Shown here: in pieces, positions 1 through 8,478 of the stretch | Numbering within the stretch: the first letter of the stretch is position 1 | How the letters are laid out: every line of letters starts with the position of its first letter | Assembly (NCBI RefSeq): GCF_030680935.1 | Contig: NZ_JAUXUP010000059.1 | Location: 21,333-85,332 of the forward strand | Origin: Polaromonas sp. | Lineage (GTDB): Bacteria > Pseudomonadota > Gammaproteobacteria > Burkholderiales > Burkholderiaceae_C | DNA: 64,000 bases | Reading direction: 5' to 3' | Translations under genes and position numbers: made by a program | Notes under the pieces: model-generated | What the model was told of the DNA's origin: nothing | The model's database searches: none | The model's input: the letters and a program-made list of their open reading frames with translations, nothing else

Positions 1-1547
1 CCCAGCGGAATCATGCTGCGGTCCAGCGCCAGATCCTTGTCGCTGAGCATGCGGATGTAACGCAGCATGCCGGTTTCGGAATGGTGGGTATTGAACACTG
101 GGTGGGTCAGAAAGGGTGTGCTGCGGCGCAGTTCCTCGGGGATCAGCGGCTCCACGCCTTTTTCAAAGTCACTCAGGCGCGGCATCGGTTTGCCGGGTTT
201 CACAAAGAAGGACCAGAGCATCTCCAGGTCTTCGCGGGTGGTGGTTTCATCCAGCGACACGCCCAGGTGATTGTTCAGGCGATATCGGAGGTTGGCCCCC
301 GACTGGCGTGCGCGCTCAGCTATTGAATTGGTAGCATCCCCGGTCTTGATGGTGACCGAGTCGAAGGCGCTGGAATTGGTGATCTCGTAGCCCATCTGCT
401 GCATGCCGCGCACAAAAATAGCGGTGTAGCTGGCCACCCGCTGCGCAATGCGCTGCAGGCCTTGCGGGCCGTGGTACACCGCGTACATGCTGGCCAGCAC
501 GGCCGGCAGCACCTGCGCGGTGCAGATGTTGGAGGTGGCCTTTTCGCGGCGAATGTGTTGCTCTCGGGTCTGCAGGGCCAGGCGGTAGGTCGGGTTGCCG
601 TGTACATCGATGCTGACACCGACGAGGCGCCCGGGCAGCGAGCGCTTGTATTCGTCGCGGCAAGCCAGGTAGGCCGCATGTGGCCCTCCGTTGCCCATGG
701 CCACGCCGAAACGCTGGGTGTTGCCCAGCACAATGTCGGCGTCCCACTCGCCGGGTGGCGCCAGCAGCGTCAGCGCCAGCAGGTCGGCGGCCACGCACAG
801 GGCGGCGCCTGTTGCGTGGGCGTGGCCAGCCAGCGGGCGAAGGTCGTGGATCATGCCGGTGGTGGCGGGGTATTGCGCCAGCACGCCAAAGTAGTCGCCC
901 TCTGCCATCAGCTGGGGCAGGGTGACGGCGGCGGTGCTGACCTTGACGGTGATGCCCAGCGGTTTGGAACGGGTCTGGATCACTTCAATGGTTTGCGGGT
1001 GGCAGTCGCCGGCCACGATGAAAACATTGCTTTTGCTCTTCACGCTGCGTTTGGCCAGCGTCATCGCTTCGGCTGCGGCGGTGGCTTCATCGAGCATGGA
1101 GGCGTTGGCAATGGGCATGCCGGTCAGGTCGCAGACCATGGTCTGGAAGTTGACCAGCGCTTCCATGCGGCCTTGCGAAATTTCTGCCTGGTAAGGCGTG
1201 TAGGCCGTGTACCAGGCCGGGTTTTCAAGGATGTTGCGCAGAATCACGCCGGGTGTGTGGGTGCCGTAATAACCCTGGCCGATAAAACTCTTGAAAACCT
1301 TGTTTTTGGCCGCCATGGCTTTCAGCTCGGCCAGGGCCTGGGCCTCAGTCACCGGCGCCGGAATTGCCATGGCCTGGCTACGCGCAATGCTGCGCGGCAC
1401 GATACCCTCAATCAGCGCGCGACGCGAAGCCGAGCCCACCACGCTGAGCATGTGGGTCTCGTCGGCGTCATCAATGCCGATGTGGCGGGCGATGAATTCG
1501 GAAGTATTTTCAAGCTCGCGCAGTGGTTTGGCGGTGGGCATCAGCAT
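1..1547 (-). CDS. gcvP: Glycine dehydrogenase (decarboxylating), P-protein, N-terminal part
   Basis: Reading the minus strand from an ATG at 1547 gives about 515 residues that stay open to the left edge, so roughly the N-terminal half of a ~960-residue P-protein is present. Recognisable blocks are [29 protein letters not shown] and the [20 protein letters not shown] region. The P-protein decarboxylates glycine with PLP and passes the aminomethyl group to lipoyl-GcvH. The PLP lysine lies in the missing C-terminal half. It is the third gene of the riboswitch-controlled gcvT-gcvH-gcvP operon. A second in-frame ATG at 1541 is an equally possible start. A palindromic repeat separates it from gcvH. 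Confidence 0.95.
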   Translation of the reverse strand, partial: MLMPTAKPLRELENTSEFIARHIGIDDADETHMLSVVGSASRRALIEGIVPRSIARSQAMAIPAPVTEAQALAELKAMAAKNKVFKSFIGQGYYGTHTPGVILRNILENPAWYTAYTPYQAEISQGRMEALVNFQTMVCDLTGMPIANASMLDEATAAAEAMTLAKRSVKSKSNVFIVAGDCHPQTIEVIQTRSKPLGITVKVSTAAVTLPQLMAEGDYFGVLAQYPATTGMIHDLRPLAGHAHATGAALCVAADLLALTLLAPPGEWDADIVLGNTQRFGVAMGNGGPHAAYLACRDEYKRSLPGRLVGVSIDVHGNPTYRLALQTREQHIRREKATSNICTAQVLPAVLASMYAVYHGPQGLQRIAQRVASYTAIFVRGMQQMGYEITNSSAFDSVTIKTGDATNSIAERARQSGANLRYRLNNHLGVSLDETTTREDLEMLWSFFVKPGKPMPRLSDFEKGVEPLIPEELRRSTPFLTHPVFNTHHSETGMLRYIRMLSDKDLALDRSMIPL

Positions 1548-1593
1548 GGCAGGTCCAAAAATGGTGGGTGGGATATTGCGCTTGCCCCCGTTT

Positions 1594-1650
1594 GTCATCC
1601 CGGGCTCTTTCCTCCGGGATCCATGGATTGCGGGTCAGGCCCGCAATGAC
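1594..1650. repeat. REP-like palindromic intergenic repeat
   Basis: The short gcvH-gcvP gap holds nested inverted repeats. GTCAT (1594-1598) pairs with ATGAC (1646-1650), CCCGG pairs with CCGGG across a short spacer (1600-1618), and ATTGCGGG (1627-1634) pairs perfectly with CCCGCAAT (1640-1647). I know this type of sequence as a dispersed palindrome in many proteobacteria. Inside an operon it could act as an mRNA-stabilising or processing hairpin. Confidence 0.75.
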
Positions 1651-1666
1651 AGGAGCTGCAGTTGAT

Positions 1667-2035
1667 TTATGCGGTTGCGGAAAAAGCGGTGTAGCTGGTC
1701 TCGTCCATCAGGGCGTCGAGCTGGCCCTTGTCGGCGAGCTTGACCTTGAAGAACCAGCCGGCACCCAGCGGGTCGCTGTTGGCCAGCGATGGGTCGTCGC
1801 GCAGCGCCTCGTTGACTTCAAGCACTTCGCCGCTGATCGGCATGTACACGTCAGCGGCGGCCTTGACGGACTCGACCACACCGGCCACCTCCTTCTGCGC
1901 GAAGCTGCTGCCTACCGAGGGCAGATCGACAAACACAACATCACCCAGCGCGTCCTGTGCATGGGCCGTGATACCAACGGTGGCGATGTCGCCGTCAACG
2001 CTGATCCATTCGTGGTCTTCGGTGTACTTGATCAT
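1667..2035 (-). CDS. gcvH: Glycine cleavage system H protein
   Basis: The product has 122 residues, the usual H-protein length. It carries the aminomethyl intermediate on a lipoylated lysine between the P, T and L proteins. The lipoylation site is K58 in the context [14 protein letters not shown]. The ATG at 2035 starts [10 protein letters not shown], the standard H-protein N-terminus, and has a GGAG ribosome site 7 bases upstream. The open frame continues further upstream, but that extension has no homology-like features. It is 25 bases downstream of gcvT and therefore co-transcribed. Confidence 0.97.
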   Translation of the reverse strand: MIKYTEDHEWISVDGDIATVGITAHAQDALGDVVFVDLPSVGSSFAQKEVAGVVESVKAAADVYMPISGEVLEVNEALRDDPSLANSDPLGAGWFFKVKLADKGQLDALMDETSYTAFSATA

Positions 2036-2060
2036 GGGATTCTCCAGAATAAAAAAAATT

Positions 2061-3203
2061 TCAGCCGCGAAAATAACGATTTTGGACAAAAGGCATGGCG
2101 CTGACCTGCATGGGCACCGCTTTGCCACGCACGATGGCATTCACCAGAGTGCCGATGGCGGCAAACGCCGGCTGCACGTAGCCCATGGCCACCGGCTGGT
2201 TGATGCTGGGCCCCAGCAGGCCGCTGGTGACTTCACCGATGGCCGTACCCTCCATATTCTGCAATTCGGTGTGGTCGCGCACCGGCACGCGCTCCAGCGC
2301 GATCAGTCCGACACGTTTGCGGGTCAAGGTGGCCGGGTCGGCCAGCTGAGCCAGCACCCTGGCCGCACCCGGAAAGCCGCCAGCCCGTGCGCCGCCAGTG
2401 CGCCTCACTTTCTGGATCGCCCAGTTCAGGCTGGCTTCCACCGGTGTGGTGCTGGTGTCCAGGTCGTTGCCATACAGGCACAAGCCGGCTTCAAGGCGCA
2501 GCGAGTTGCGTGCGCCCAGGCCGACAGGTTTGACTTCGGGCTGCGCAAGCAGGGCTCCAGCCAGCGCATCGGCCTGTGAAGCGGGCACGGAAATTTCAAA
2601 ACCGTCTTCGCCGGTGTAGCCGCTGCGTGTCAGAAAGCAGTCGCAGCCTGCGACCGTAAAACGCCCGCCGGTCATGAACACCAGTTTTTCAACACCCGGC
2701 GCCAACCGCGACAATGCCGCCACGGCTTGCGGCCCCTGTAGCGCGAGCAGCGCCATATCGGGCATGGGGATGACTTGGCAACGTGTGCCGATTTTTTGCG
2801 CGATGTGCGCGATGTCGCCGACCTTGCAGGCACCGTTGACGATCACAAAAATGTCGCCACCGTTCGCATAATCGCGGTTGAAAAACATCAGGTCGTCGAT
2901 GACGCCGCCGTCTTCGTTGAGAAGCAGACCGTAGCGCTGTTTGCCGGCCGGCAGATCAATCACATCGACGGGAATCAGGGTCTCCAGGGCGGCCGCGGCG
3001 TCGGGGCCGACCAGGCGCAACTGGCCCATGTGCGAAACATCAAACAAGCCGGCTGCCTGGCGTGTGTGTAGGTGCTCGGCCATCAGGCCGGCGGGGTACT
3101 GCACTGGCATCGAGTAGCCTGCAAATGGCACCATGCGCGCGCCCAGCTCCAGGTGCAAGTTATGCAATGGCGTTTTCAGCAGGTTGGGGTCGGTAGCGGA
3201 CAA
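2061..3203 (-). CDS. gcvT: Aminomethyltransferase (glycine cleavage T protein)
   Basis: The product has 380 residues. It transfers the methylene group from aminomethyl-GcvH to tetrahydrofolate and releases ammonia. Family blocks include [40 protein letters not shown] and [21 protein letters not shown] chose a TTG start at 3203 ([12 protein letters not shown] follows) because a GGAG site lies exactly 7 bases upstream (3211-3214) and homologues begin near this residue. The frame is open upstream to 3245, but that part runs toward the riboswitch. It is the first gene of the gcvTHP operon. Confidence 0.93.
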   Translation of the reverse strand: MSATDPNLLKTPLHNLHLELGARMVPFAGYSMPVQYPAGLMAEHLHTRQAAGLFDVSHMGQLRLVGPDAAAALETLIPVDVIDLPAGKQRYGLLLNEDGGVIDDLMFFNRDYANGGDIFVIVNGACKVGDIAHIAQKIGTRCQVIPMPDMALLALQGPQAVAALSRLAPGVEKLVFMTGGRFTVAGCDCFLTRSGYTGEDGFEISVPASQADALAGALLAQPEVKPVGLGARNSLRLEAGLCLYGNDLDTSTTPVEASLNWAIQKVRRTGGARAGGFPGAARVLAQLADPATLTRKRVGLIALERVPVRDHTELQNMEGTAIGEVTSGLLGPSINQPVAMGYVQPAFAAIGTLVNAIVRGKAVPMQVSAMPFVQNRYFRG

Positions 3204-3257
3204 AGGCGTTCTCCGGGGCAAACATACAACATGGCCATAAGCCATGGGCTGCCCCTG

Positions 3258-3462
3258 CTGTCCGCTTTACCTGAGAGATTCACCCGGCGATGCGGGTTTG
3301 CTCCTTCGGTGGGCCGCCTTGAAGGTGACCTCTCTCCAGTAGGGAACGCCTTTCCGCATGAGCTGCCGAAGGGCGGTTGCCAGTCCTTTTGCCTGAGCGT
3401 TCAGCGCCCCATTGTGGGGGTGCATGCGCCTTCGGCGGTTTTCGGGTGAAAACTCTCTCCTG
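3258..3462 (-). promoter_or_regulatory. Tandem glycine riboswitch
   Basis: Two glycine aptamers lie in series in the 5' leader of gcvT on the minus strand. Aptamer I (about 3462-3380) begins with GGAGAGAG and ends with the GCTCAGGCAAAAGGAC block. Aptamer II (about 3345-3258) begins with GGAGAGAG, contains CACCGAAGGAGCAAACC and ends with TCTCTCAGGTAAAGCGGACAG. Both show the conserved bases of the gcvT RNA family. The downstream genes consume glycine, so the known logic is an on-switch. I see no strong intrinsic terminator before the TTG start, which suggests translational control. Confidence 0.95.
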
Positions 3463-3565
3463 ACCTCGCAAGTGTAGCCCAAGGTTCATGCAGTCGCCCC
3501 CTCACTCCAAGGCTCTTCCAGAGGAAAAGGGGGGGCAAGAAAGTGCGGAGCCAGGGATTTTTTCC

Positions 3566-3630
3566 GCAGGGGCCGCGGAACCGGCTCTGCCCGGCCGCAG
3601 GCGCAGCGCCCCCTCGGGGGCAGGAAGCGA
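3566..3630. repeat. GC-rich dispersed repeat, copy 1
   Basis: A ~60-bp GC-rich segment begins GCAGGGGCCGCGGAACCGG, continues with CCGCAGGCGCAGC and ends in CCCCCTCGGGGG. It matches the segment at 59622-59679 almost base for base. It lies between the dctM stop and the glycine riboswitch. I know this type as a common intergenic repeat of Comamonadaceae; function unknown. Confidence 0.8.
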
Positions 3631-3659
3631 CACAAAGTGCGCGACCGTGGTGGCTCTAT

Positions 3660-4937
3660 CTACTTGGCATAGACCAGGTCGCGCAGGAAGAGCGACAGCT
3701 GCGGTACATAGGTGATCACCATCAGACAGGCCAGAATCACCAGCACAAAAGGAAGCAGGTGCGGCACAATTTTGTCGAGGGAAATCCTCGCCACGGTGCA
3801 GGCTGCAAACAGGTTGACGCCAAACGGCGGGGTGATCATGCCCAGTGCCAGGTTGACCACCATGATCAAGCCAAAATGCACCGGATCAACGCCAAAGTGG
3901 ATGGCCACTGGCGCCAGTATCGGCGCCAGGACAATGATGGCGGCACTGGTTTCAATAAACATGCCGATCAGAAAAAGCGCGGCATTGACACCAAGCAGGA
4001 AAAGCGTCGGCGACTGCAGCACCGCCTCCAGATAACGGCCAATTGCGTCGGGTACACCGGCCCTGGTGATCAAAAATGCAAACAAGCCGGCGTTGGCAAT
4101 GATGAACATGATGACCGCGCTGGACAGCACGGATTTGCGCAGAATGACGGCCAGATCGACCAGCTTGATCTCGCGATAAATCACCACCCCCACGACCAGC
4201 GCATAAAAAACCGCCACAGCCGACGCTTCAGTGGGGGTGAAGATGCCGCCATAAATGCCGCCCAGAATGATGACTGGCATCAGCAATGCCCAGCCGGCCT
4301 GCCAGGCGGCTTTGCCAAAGGGCTGACGTCCGTCGCCGTCTTTTTTGCCCCAGCCCTTCCAGCGGCAATACAGATGGACAAACAGCATCAGTGCCAGGCC
4401 AATGAACAGTCCCGGACCAAAACCGGCAATGAACAGCTCGCCAATCGAGACTTCGGCGCTCACCCCATACAAAATCAGTGGAATCGACGGGGGAATGATG
4501 ACGCCAAGCTCGGCACTGGTGGCTTGCAGCGCAGCCGCGTAGGTTGTGGGGTAACCATGTTTGATCAGTGCGGGGATGAGGATAGCGCCAACTGCAAAGG
4601 TGGTGGCCACCGACGAGCCGGACACCGCTGCAAAAATCATGCAGGTCAACACGCAGGTCATGGGCAAGCCGCCCTGCACGCCACCGACAATACTCTTGGC
4701 AAATTCCACCAGCCGGCGCGAGATGCCACCGGTTTCCATCAGGTTACCGGCCAGGATGAAGAACGGGATCGCAGCCAGCGGAAATTTGTTGATGGCGTTG
4801 AACATTTCCTTGACCGAAATCAGCATGTGGGCGTTGGTGGCCTGTATGCCCAGCACAGAGGCCAGGCCAATCGATACGGCCACTGAAACGGTCAGTGCAA
4901 AACACAGCACCATGGTGGAGACCATGACGGCGGTCAT
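3660..4937 (-). CDS. dctM: TRAP transporter large permease, DctM family
   Basis: The product has 425 residues, a normal length for DctM, and is almost entirely hydrophobic with about a dozen membrane segments. Typical blocks are NKFPLAAIPFFILAGNLME, VSGSSVATTFAVGAILIPA, GVIIPPSIPLILYGV and GMITPPFGVNLF. It is the ion-coupled translocation subunit of a tripartite TRAP uptake system. The ATG at 4937 overlaps the dctQ stop as ATGA, so translation is probably coupled. The substrate cannot be told from sequence; an organic acid is the usual case. Confidence 0.95.
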   Translation of the reverse strand: MTAVMVSTMVLCFALTVSVAVSIGLASVLGIQATNAHMLISVKEMFNAINKFPLAAIPFFILAGNLMETGGISRRLVEFAKSIVGGVQGGLPMTCVLTCMIFAAVSGSSVATTFAVGAILIPALIKHGYPTTYAAALQATSAELGVIIPPSIPLILYGVSAEVSIGELFIAGFGPGLFIGLALMLFVHLYCRWKGWGKKDGDGRQPFGKAAWQAGWALLMPVIILGGIYGGIFTPTEASAVAVFYALVVGVVIYREIKLVDLAVILRKSVLSSAVIMFIIANAGLFAFLITRAGVPDAIGRYLEAVLQSPTLFLLGVNAALFLIGMFIETSAAIIVLAPILAPVAIHFGVDPVHFGLIMVVNLALGMITPPFGVNLFAACTVARISLDKIVPHLLPFVLVILACLMVITYVPQLSLFLRDLVYAK

Positions 4938-5428
4938 TGCGCTGTCTCCAACTCGTTGCGCTGCGGGTCCACCAGGTTGCCGATGATGCCTATCACGCAA
5001 AACATGGCGCCTATCGGCATGGCCACGTAGCCCCAGAACATGGTCAGCTCTTCAAGCCCTGCCATCGACTGGACACGACCACGCAGCGCGTAGTCCCAGC
5101 CCCACCAGATGATCACCGCGATCAGCGCGAGTGCGGCCAGGCATACCACCCAGTCCAGCACACGCCTGATACCGGGTGGGCTCCATCGGTAGAGCACATC
5201 CACACTGACCATGGCGCCCTGGCGGAAGGCGGCGGGAATACCCATGAAAACCATCCAGATCAGCGACAGCCGGATCAGGATTTCTGTCCATTCGGCGGGT
5301 TGCTCCAGCACAAAACGCGTGATGATCTGGAACATGCCGAGCCCCGATGCAATCACCAGCATGATGCAAGCCACCAGCATGGAAAAGCCCGTGGTCCAGC
5401 GTTCGATCCTGAGAAAAGTGGCCTTCAT
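4934..5428 (-). CDS. dctQ: TRAP transporter small permease, DctQ family
   Basis: The product has 164 residues with four predicted membrane helices and a short cytoplasmic N-terminus (MKATFLRIERWTTG). The block AEWTEILIRLSLIWMVFMG is typical of DctQ. DctQ forms the membrane complex with DctM. I chose the ATG at 5428, which has an AGGA-like ribosome site about 10 bases upstream; the frame is open to 5473 without a better start. It lies between dctP and dctM in the same operon. Confidence 0.93.
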   Translation of the reverse strand: MKATFLRIERWTTGFSMLVACIMLVIASGLGMFQIITRFVLEQPAEWTEILIRLSLIWMVFMGIPAAFRQGAMVSVDVLYRWSPPGIRRVLDWVVCLAALALIAVIIWWGWDYALRGRVQSMAGLEELTMFWGYVAMPIGAMFCVIGIIGNLVDPQRNELETAQ

Positions 5429-5463
5429 GGGTGTGTGGGTCCTATTGGCAAGTAAAAACGCCC

Positions 5464-5508
5464 GCCAGTCCAATGACTGCGGGCGTAAGCAGCTATCAAA
5501 AAAATAGC
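5464..5508 (+). repeat. AGCTAT dispersed element, copy 1
   Basis: The core AGCTATCAAAAAAATAGC (5491-5508) is a short imperfect hairpin preceded by GGGCGTAAGC. The copy fills the dctQ-dctP gap and ends just before the dctP stop codon on the opposite strand. The same 5' flank (CGGGCGTAAGCAGCTATC) recurs at copy 6. Confidence 0.85.
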
Positions 5509-5509
5509 G

Positions 5510-6481
5510 TTATTTGTAGTTGCGGATCTTGTCCATGTTGGCCTTGCCGAATTGCTTTTCAAACTCGGCATTGACCGGCGCCAGTGCGGCGACAAATTTG
5601 GCCTTGTCGACGTTGTCGATGACAGTCATGCCCTTGGAGCGCAGGTCGGCCACACCTTTGGCATCGTCTTCGTCAACCCGCGCACGGTTGGCTTTGGTAC
5701 CCTCCGCCGCAGCTTCAAGAAAGGCCTGTTTGTCCGCGGCGCTGAGTTTGTCAAACACCGCCTTGTTCATGACCCAGATGCACGGTGAATAAACGTGACC
5801 GGTCAAGGACAGGTGTTTCTGCACCTGGTCAAACTTGGCAGCCAGAATGACCGACAGCGGGTTTTCCTGGCCATCAACTGTGCCCTGCTGCAGAGCGGTG
5901 AACACCTCCGGGAAGGCCATGGGTGTGGTGACAATGCCAAAACCCTTGTAGGCAGCGATGTGCACCGGGTTTTCCATGGTGCGCATTTTCAGGCCCTTGA
6001 GATCTTCAGGCGCCTTGACATCGCGCTTGCTGTTGGTCATGTGGCGGAAACCGTTTTCGGCCCAGCCCAGCGCCTTGAAACCCTTGGATTCGAATTTGGT
6101 CAGCAACTCTGCGCCAATCGGGCCATCCAGTACGGCGCGTGCATGTGCCTTGTCACGAAACAGGAAAGGCACATCCAGAATTTTGGTGTCGGGCACAAAG
6201 TTGGGCACCGGGCCGGTCGATGAAAACGCCAGTTCCTGGGTGCCGAGCTGCACGGCCTCGATGGATTCACGCTCGCCGCCCAGCGCGCCGCTGTAGAAAG
6301 TCTGAACCTTGTAACGCCCGCCGGTGCGTTTTTCAACTTCGCGCGCGAAGGTGTCAATGGCCACACCTTGGTGCGAGTTTTGCGCCGTCGAGATGCTGAT
6401 CTTCATCGTGGTCTGCGCAGATGCGGCGGCCACGAGACCAAAAGTCATGGACATGCCGATGATGAGCTTGCTGAATGTCAT
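5510..6481 (-). CDS. dctP: TRAP transporter substrate-binding protein, DctP family
   Basis: The product has 323 residues with a Sec signal peptide (cleavage probably after ASA, before QTTMK). It is a periplasmic solute-binding protein of the DctP family. Diagnostic blocks are GALGGERESIEAVQLGTQE, LKGLKMRTMENPVH and ALQQGTVDGQENP; the arginine in KMRTM is the position that usually contacts the substrate carboxylate. The start has a CCGGAG ribosome site. It is the first gene of dctP-dctQ-dctM, the common order. A nested palindrome lies just upstream at 6501-6582. Confidence 0.95.
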   Translation of the reverse strand: MTFSKLIIGMSMTFGLVAAASAQTTMKISISTAQNSHQGVAIDTFAREVEKRTGGRYKVQTFYSGALGGERESIEAVQLGTQELAFSSTGPVPNFVPDTKILDVPFLFRDKAHARAVLDGPIGAELLTKFESKGFKALGWAENGFRHMTNSKRDVKAPEDLKGLKMRTMENPVHIAAYKGFGIVTTPMAFPEVFTALQQGTVDGQENPLSVILAAKFDQVQKHLSLTGHVYSPCIWVMNKAVFDKLSAADKQAFLEAAAEGTKANRARVDEDDAKGVADLRSKGMTVIDNVDKAKFVAALAPVNAEFEKQFGKANMDKIRNYK

Positions 6482-6500
6482 GTTGTCTCCGGAGTTGTAG

Positions 6501-6582
6501 AAAACCCGGCCCTGCCTGGCAGCCGGAAGCTATGTGTGCATTGCATTATGGCTTCCGGCTGGCGGCGGGGTCTGCGGGTTTT
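6501..6582. repeat. Nested inverted repeat upstream of dctP
   Basis: Two perfect inverted repeats are nested. AAAACCCG (6501-6508) pairs with CGGGTTTT (6575-6582), and CAGCCGGAAGC (6520-6530) pairs with GCTTCCGGCTG (6551-6561). It lies in the gap after the ETF-QO stop and before the dctP start, both on the minus strand. The inner hairpin followed by CGGGTTTT could end ETF-QO transcripts imperfectly, or the whole could be a repeat or operator for the TRAP operon. Confidence 0.6.
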
Positions 6583-6653
6583 CGCCTAAGAGCCCGGTGT
6601 GCTTCGCGTCACAAAAGAACAGGGGGGTCAAGCCAGGACGCCGCGTAGCCGGC

Positions 6654-8339
6654 TTACATGCCGCTGTAGTTTGGCCCGCCGCCGCCTTCTGGGGTGACCC
6701 AGACAATGTTCTGCGTGGGATCCTTGATGTCGCAGGTTTTGCAGTGCACGCAGTTCTGCGCGTTGATCTGCAGGCGGTCGCTGTTGTCGGGGTTCTTCAC
6801 AAATTCATACACGCCGGCCGGGCAATAACGCGACTCGGGGCCGGCGTAAGTGGCCAGGTTGATGTTGACGGGCACACTGGCGTCTTTCAGGGTCAGGTGT
6901 GCGGGTTGATGCTCTTCGTGGTTGGTGTTGGACACAAACACCGAACTCAAGCGGTCGAAGGTGATCTTGTTGTCGGGTTTGGGATAGACAATTTGCGGGC
7001 ACTCGGACGCTGGCTTGAGCTTGGCGTGGTCTGCCACCTTGTTGTGAATGGTCCATGGTGGCGCCTTGAAGCCGAGTTTGGGCAGCAGCCACAGCTCGAT
7101 GCCGTTCATGATGGACGACAGGTACAAGCCCTTTTTCATCCACTGTTTGGTGTTGCGTGAAACCTCAAGCTCATCAAACAACCAGCTCTTCCGGAACGCT
7201 TCGGGGTAGGCGCTCAACTCATCATGCTGGCGCCCGCCGGCTACTGCGGCGTACGCAGCCTCTGCGGCCAGCATGCCGGTTTTGATGGCGGCGTGACTGC
7301 CCTTGATACGCGCGAAGTTGAGAAAGCCTGCCTCACAGCCCACCAGTGCGCCGCCCGGAAACACGGTTTTGGGCAGGCTCATCAAGCCGCCGCAGGTAAT
7401 CGCCCGCGCGCCGTAGCTGATGCGTTTGCCGCCTTCCAGATACTGGCGAATCGCAGGGTGGGTTTTCCAGCGCTGCATTTCCTCGAAAGGGCTGAGCCAC
7501 GGGTTGCTGTACTCCAGGCCGGTGATAAAACCCAGTGTGACCTTGTTGCCTTCGAGGTGGTACAAAAAACCGCCGCCGTAGGTCTGGTTGTCCATGGGCC
7601 AGCCCAGCGAGTGCACGACGTGGCCGGGCTTGGCCTTGGCCGGATCGATCTCCCACAACTCCTTGATGCCCAGTGCGTAGGTCTGCGGGTCTTTGCCGGC
7701 GTCAAGCTTGAATTTTTCTATCAACTGCCGGCCCAGGTGGCCACGTGAGCCCTCGGCAAAAATCGTGTATTTGCCATGCAGCTCCATGCCCAGCTGAAAA
7801 CTGTCGCTCGGTTGGCCGTCTTTGCCGACGCCGAGGTTGCCGGTGGCCACTCCCTTGACTGAGCCGTCTTCGTTGTAAAGAACTTCAGAAGCGGAGAAGC
7901 CGGGGAAAATTTCCACGCCCAAGGCTTCGGCCTGCTGGCCCAGCCAGCGCACCACATTGCCCAGGCTGATGACGTAGTTGCCTTCGTTGTGCAGGCATTT
8001 GGGAATCAGAAATTGCGGGGTGCTGATCTTGCCGGTCTGGCTGAGAAACAGCATCTCGTCGCCGGTGACCGGCTGGTTCAATGGTGCACCAAGCTCTTTC
8101 CAGTTGGGAAACAGCTCGGTGATGGCGCGCGGGTCCATCAGTGCACCGCTCAGAATGTGCGCGCCGGGCTCTGAGCCTTTCTCCAGCACCACCACCGACA
8201 ACTCCGTACCTTTTTCTGCGGCAAGCTGTTTCAGCCGGATCGCGGTGGACAGGCCACCCGGGCCGCCCCCCACCACGACCACGTCATATTCCATCGCTTC
8301 GCGGGGGCCGAACTGGGCCAGTATCTCTTGGTTGTTCAT
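6654..8339 (-). CDS. etfD: Electron transfer flavoprotein-ubiquinone oxidoreductase
   Basis: The product has 561 residues, the family's usual size. It passes electrons from ETF, reduced by acyl-CoA dehydrogenases, to ubiquinone at the inner membrane. A FAD-binding motif GGGPGG is at residues 24-29. The 4Fe-4S cluster cysteines are C506 (YCPAG) and C530, C533 and C536 (NCVHCKTC) near the C-terminus. LPKLGFKAPPWTIHN is also typical. It is divergent from the SDR-thioesterase pair, with an operator-like dyad between, which suggests shared control in fatty-acid or branched-chain oxidation. Confidence 0.97.
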   Translation of the reverse strand: MNNQEILAQFGPREAMEYDVVVVGGGPGGLSTAIRLKQLAAEKGTELSVVVLEKGSEPGAHILSGALMDPRAITELFPNWKELGAPLNQPVTGDEMLFLSQTGKISTPQFLIPKCLHNEGNYVISLGNVVRWLGQQAEALGVEIFPGFSASEVLYNEDGSVKGVATGNLGVGKDGQPSDSFQLGMELHGKYTIFAEGSRGHLGRQLIEKFKLDAGKDPQTYALGIKELWEIDPAKAKPGHVVHSLGWPMDNQTYGGGFLYHLEGNKVTLGFITGLEYSNPWLSPFEEMQRWKTHPAIRQYLEGGKRISYGARAITCGGLMSLPKTVFPGGALVGCEAGFLNFARIKGSHAAIKTGMLAAEAAYAAVAGGRQHDELSAYPEAFRKSWLFDELEVSRNTKQWMKKGLYLSSIMNGIELWLLPKLGFKAPPWTIHNKVADHAKLKPASECPQIVYPKPDNKITFDRLSSVFVSNTNHEEHQPAHLTLKDASVPVNINLATYAGPESRYCPAGVYEFVKNPDNSDRLQINAQNCVHCKTCDIKDPTQNIVWVTPEGGGGPNYSGM

Positions 8340-8427
8340 CGTGGACTCGCTGATAATGAATTTCAGGTAGGGCCGTCACTCGGACGACGGCGGCAGGTCT
8401 TGCGTGTGATTTTATGTCGTGAATGCA

Positions 8428-8453
8428 GCGAATCGAACGCTCGTTCGTATCGC
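8428..8453. promoter_or_regulatory. Dyad-symmetric candidate operator (TetR-type)
   Basis: CGAACG (8434-8439), a 2-base centre and CGTTCG (8442-8447) form a perfect palindrome. Flanking GCGA (8428-8431) and TCGC (8450-8453) extend it to ten paired positions out of twelve. It lies 26 bases before the SDR start and about 90 bases from the divergent ETF-QO start. Size and symmetry fit TetR-family operators of acyl-CoA metabolism. No regulator gene is adjacent. Confidence 0.5.
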
Positions 8454-8478
8454 TAACTGGAATAGAGAGGAGTCCCTT

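Noticed and set aside
462..1649. A 395-codon plus-strand open frame opposite gcvP
   Set aside because: The minus strand encodes a convincing P-protein through the same interval.
3543..4886. A 447-codon plus-strand open frame opposite dctM
   Set aside because: Very rich in His and Gln with no hydrophobic or domain pattern, while dctM on the other strand is clear.
5491..5508. AGCTAT core hairpins as intrinsic terminators
   Set aside because: Stems are short and AT-rich, no downstream T run, and copies occur inside genes and in both orientations.
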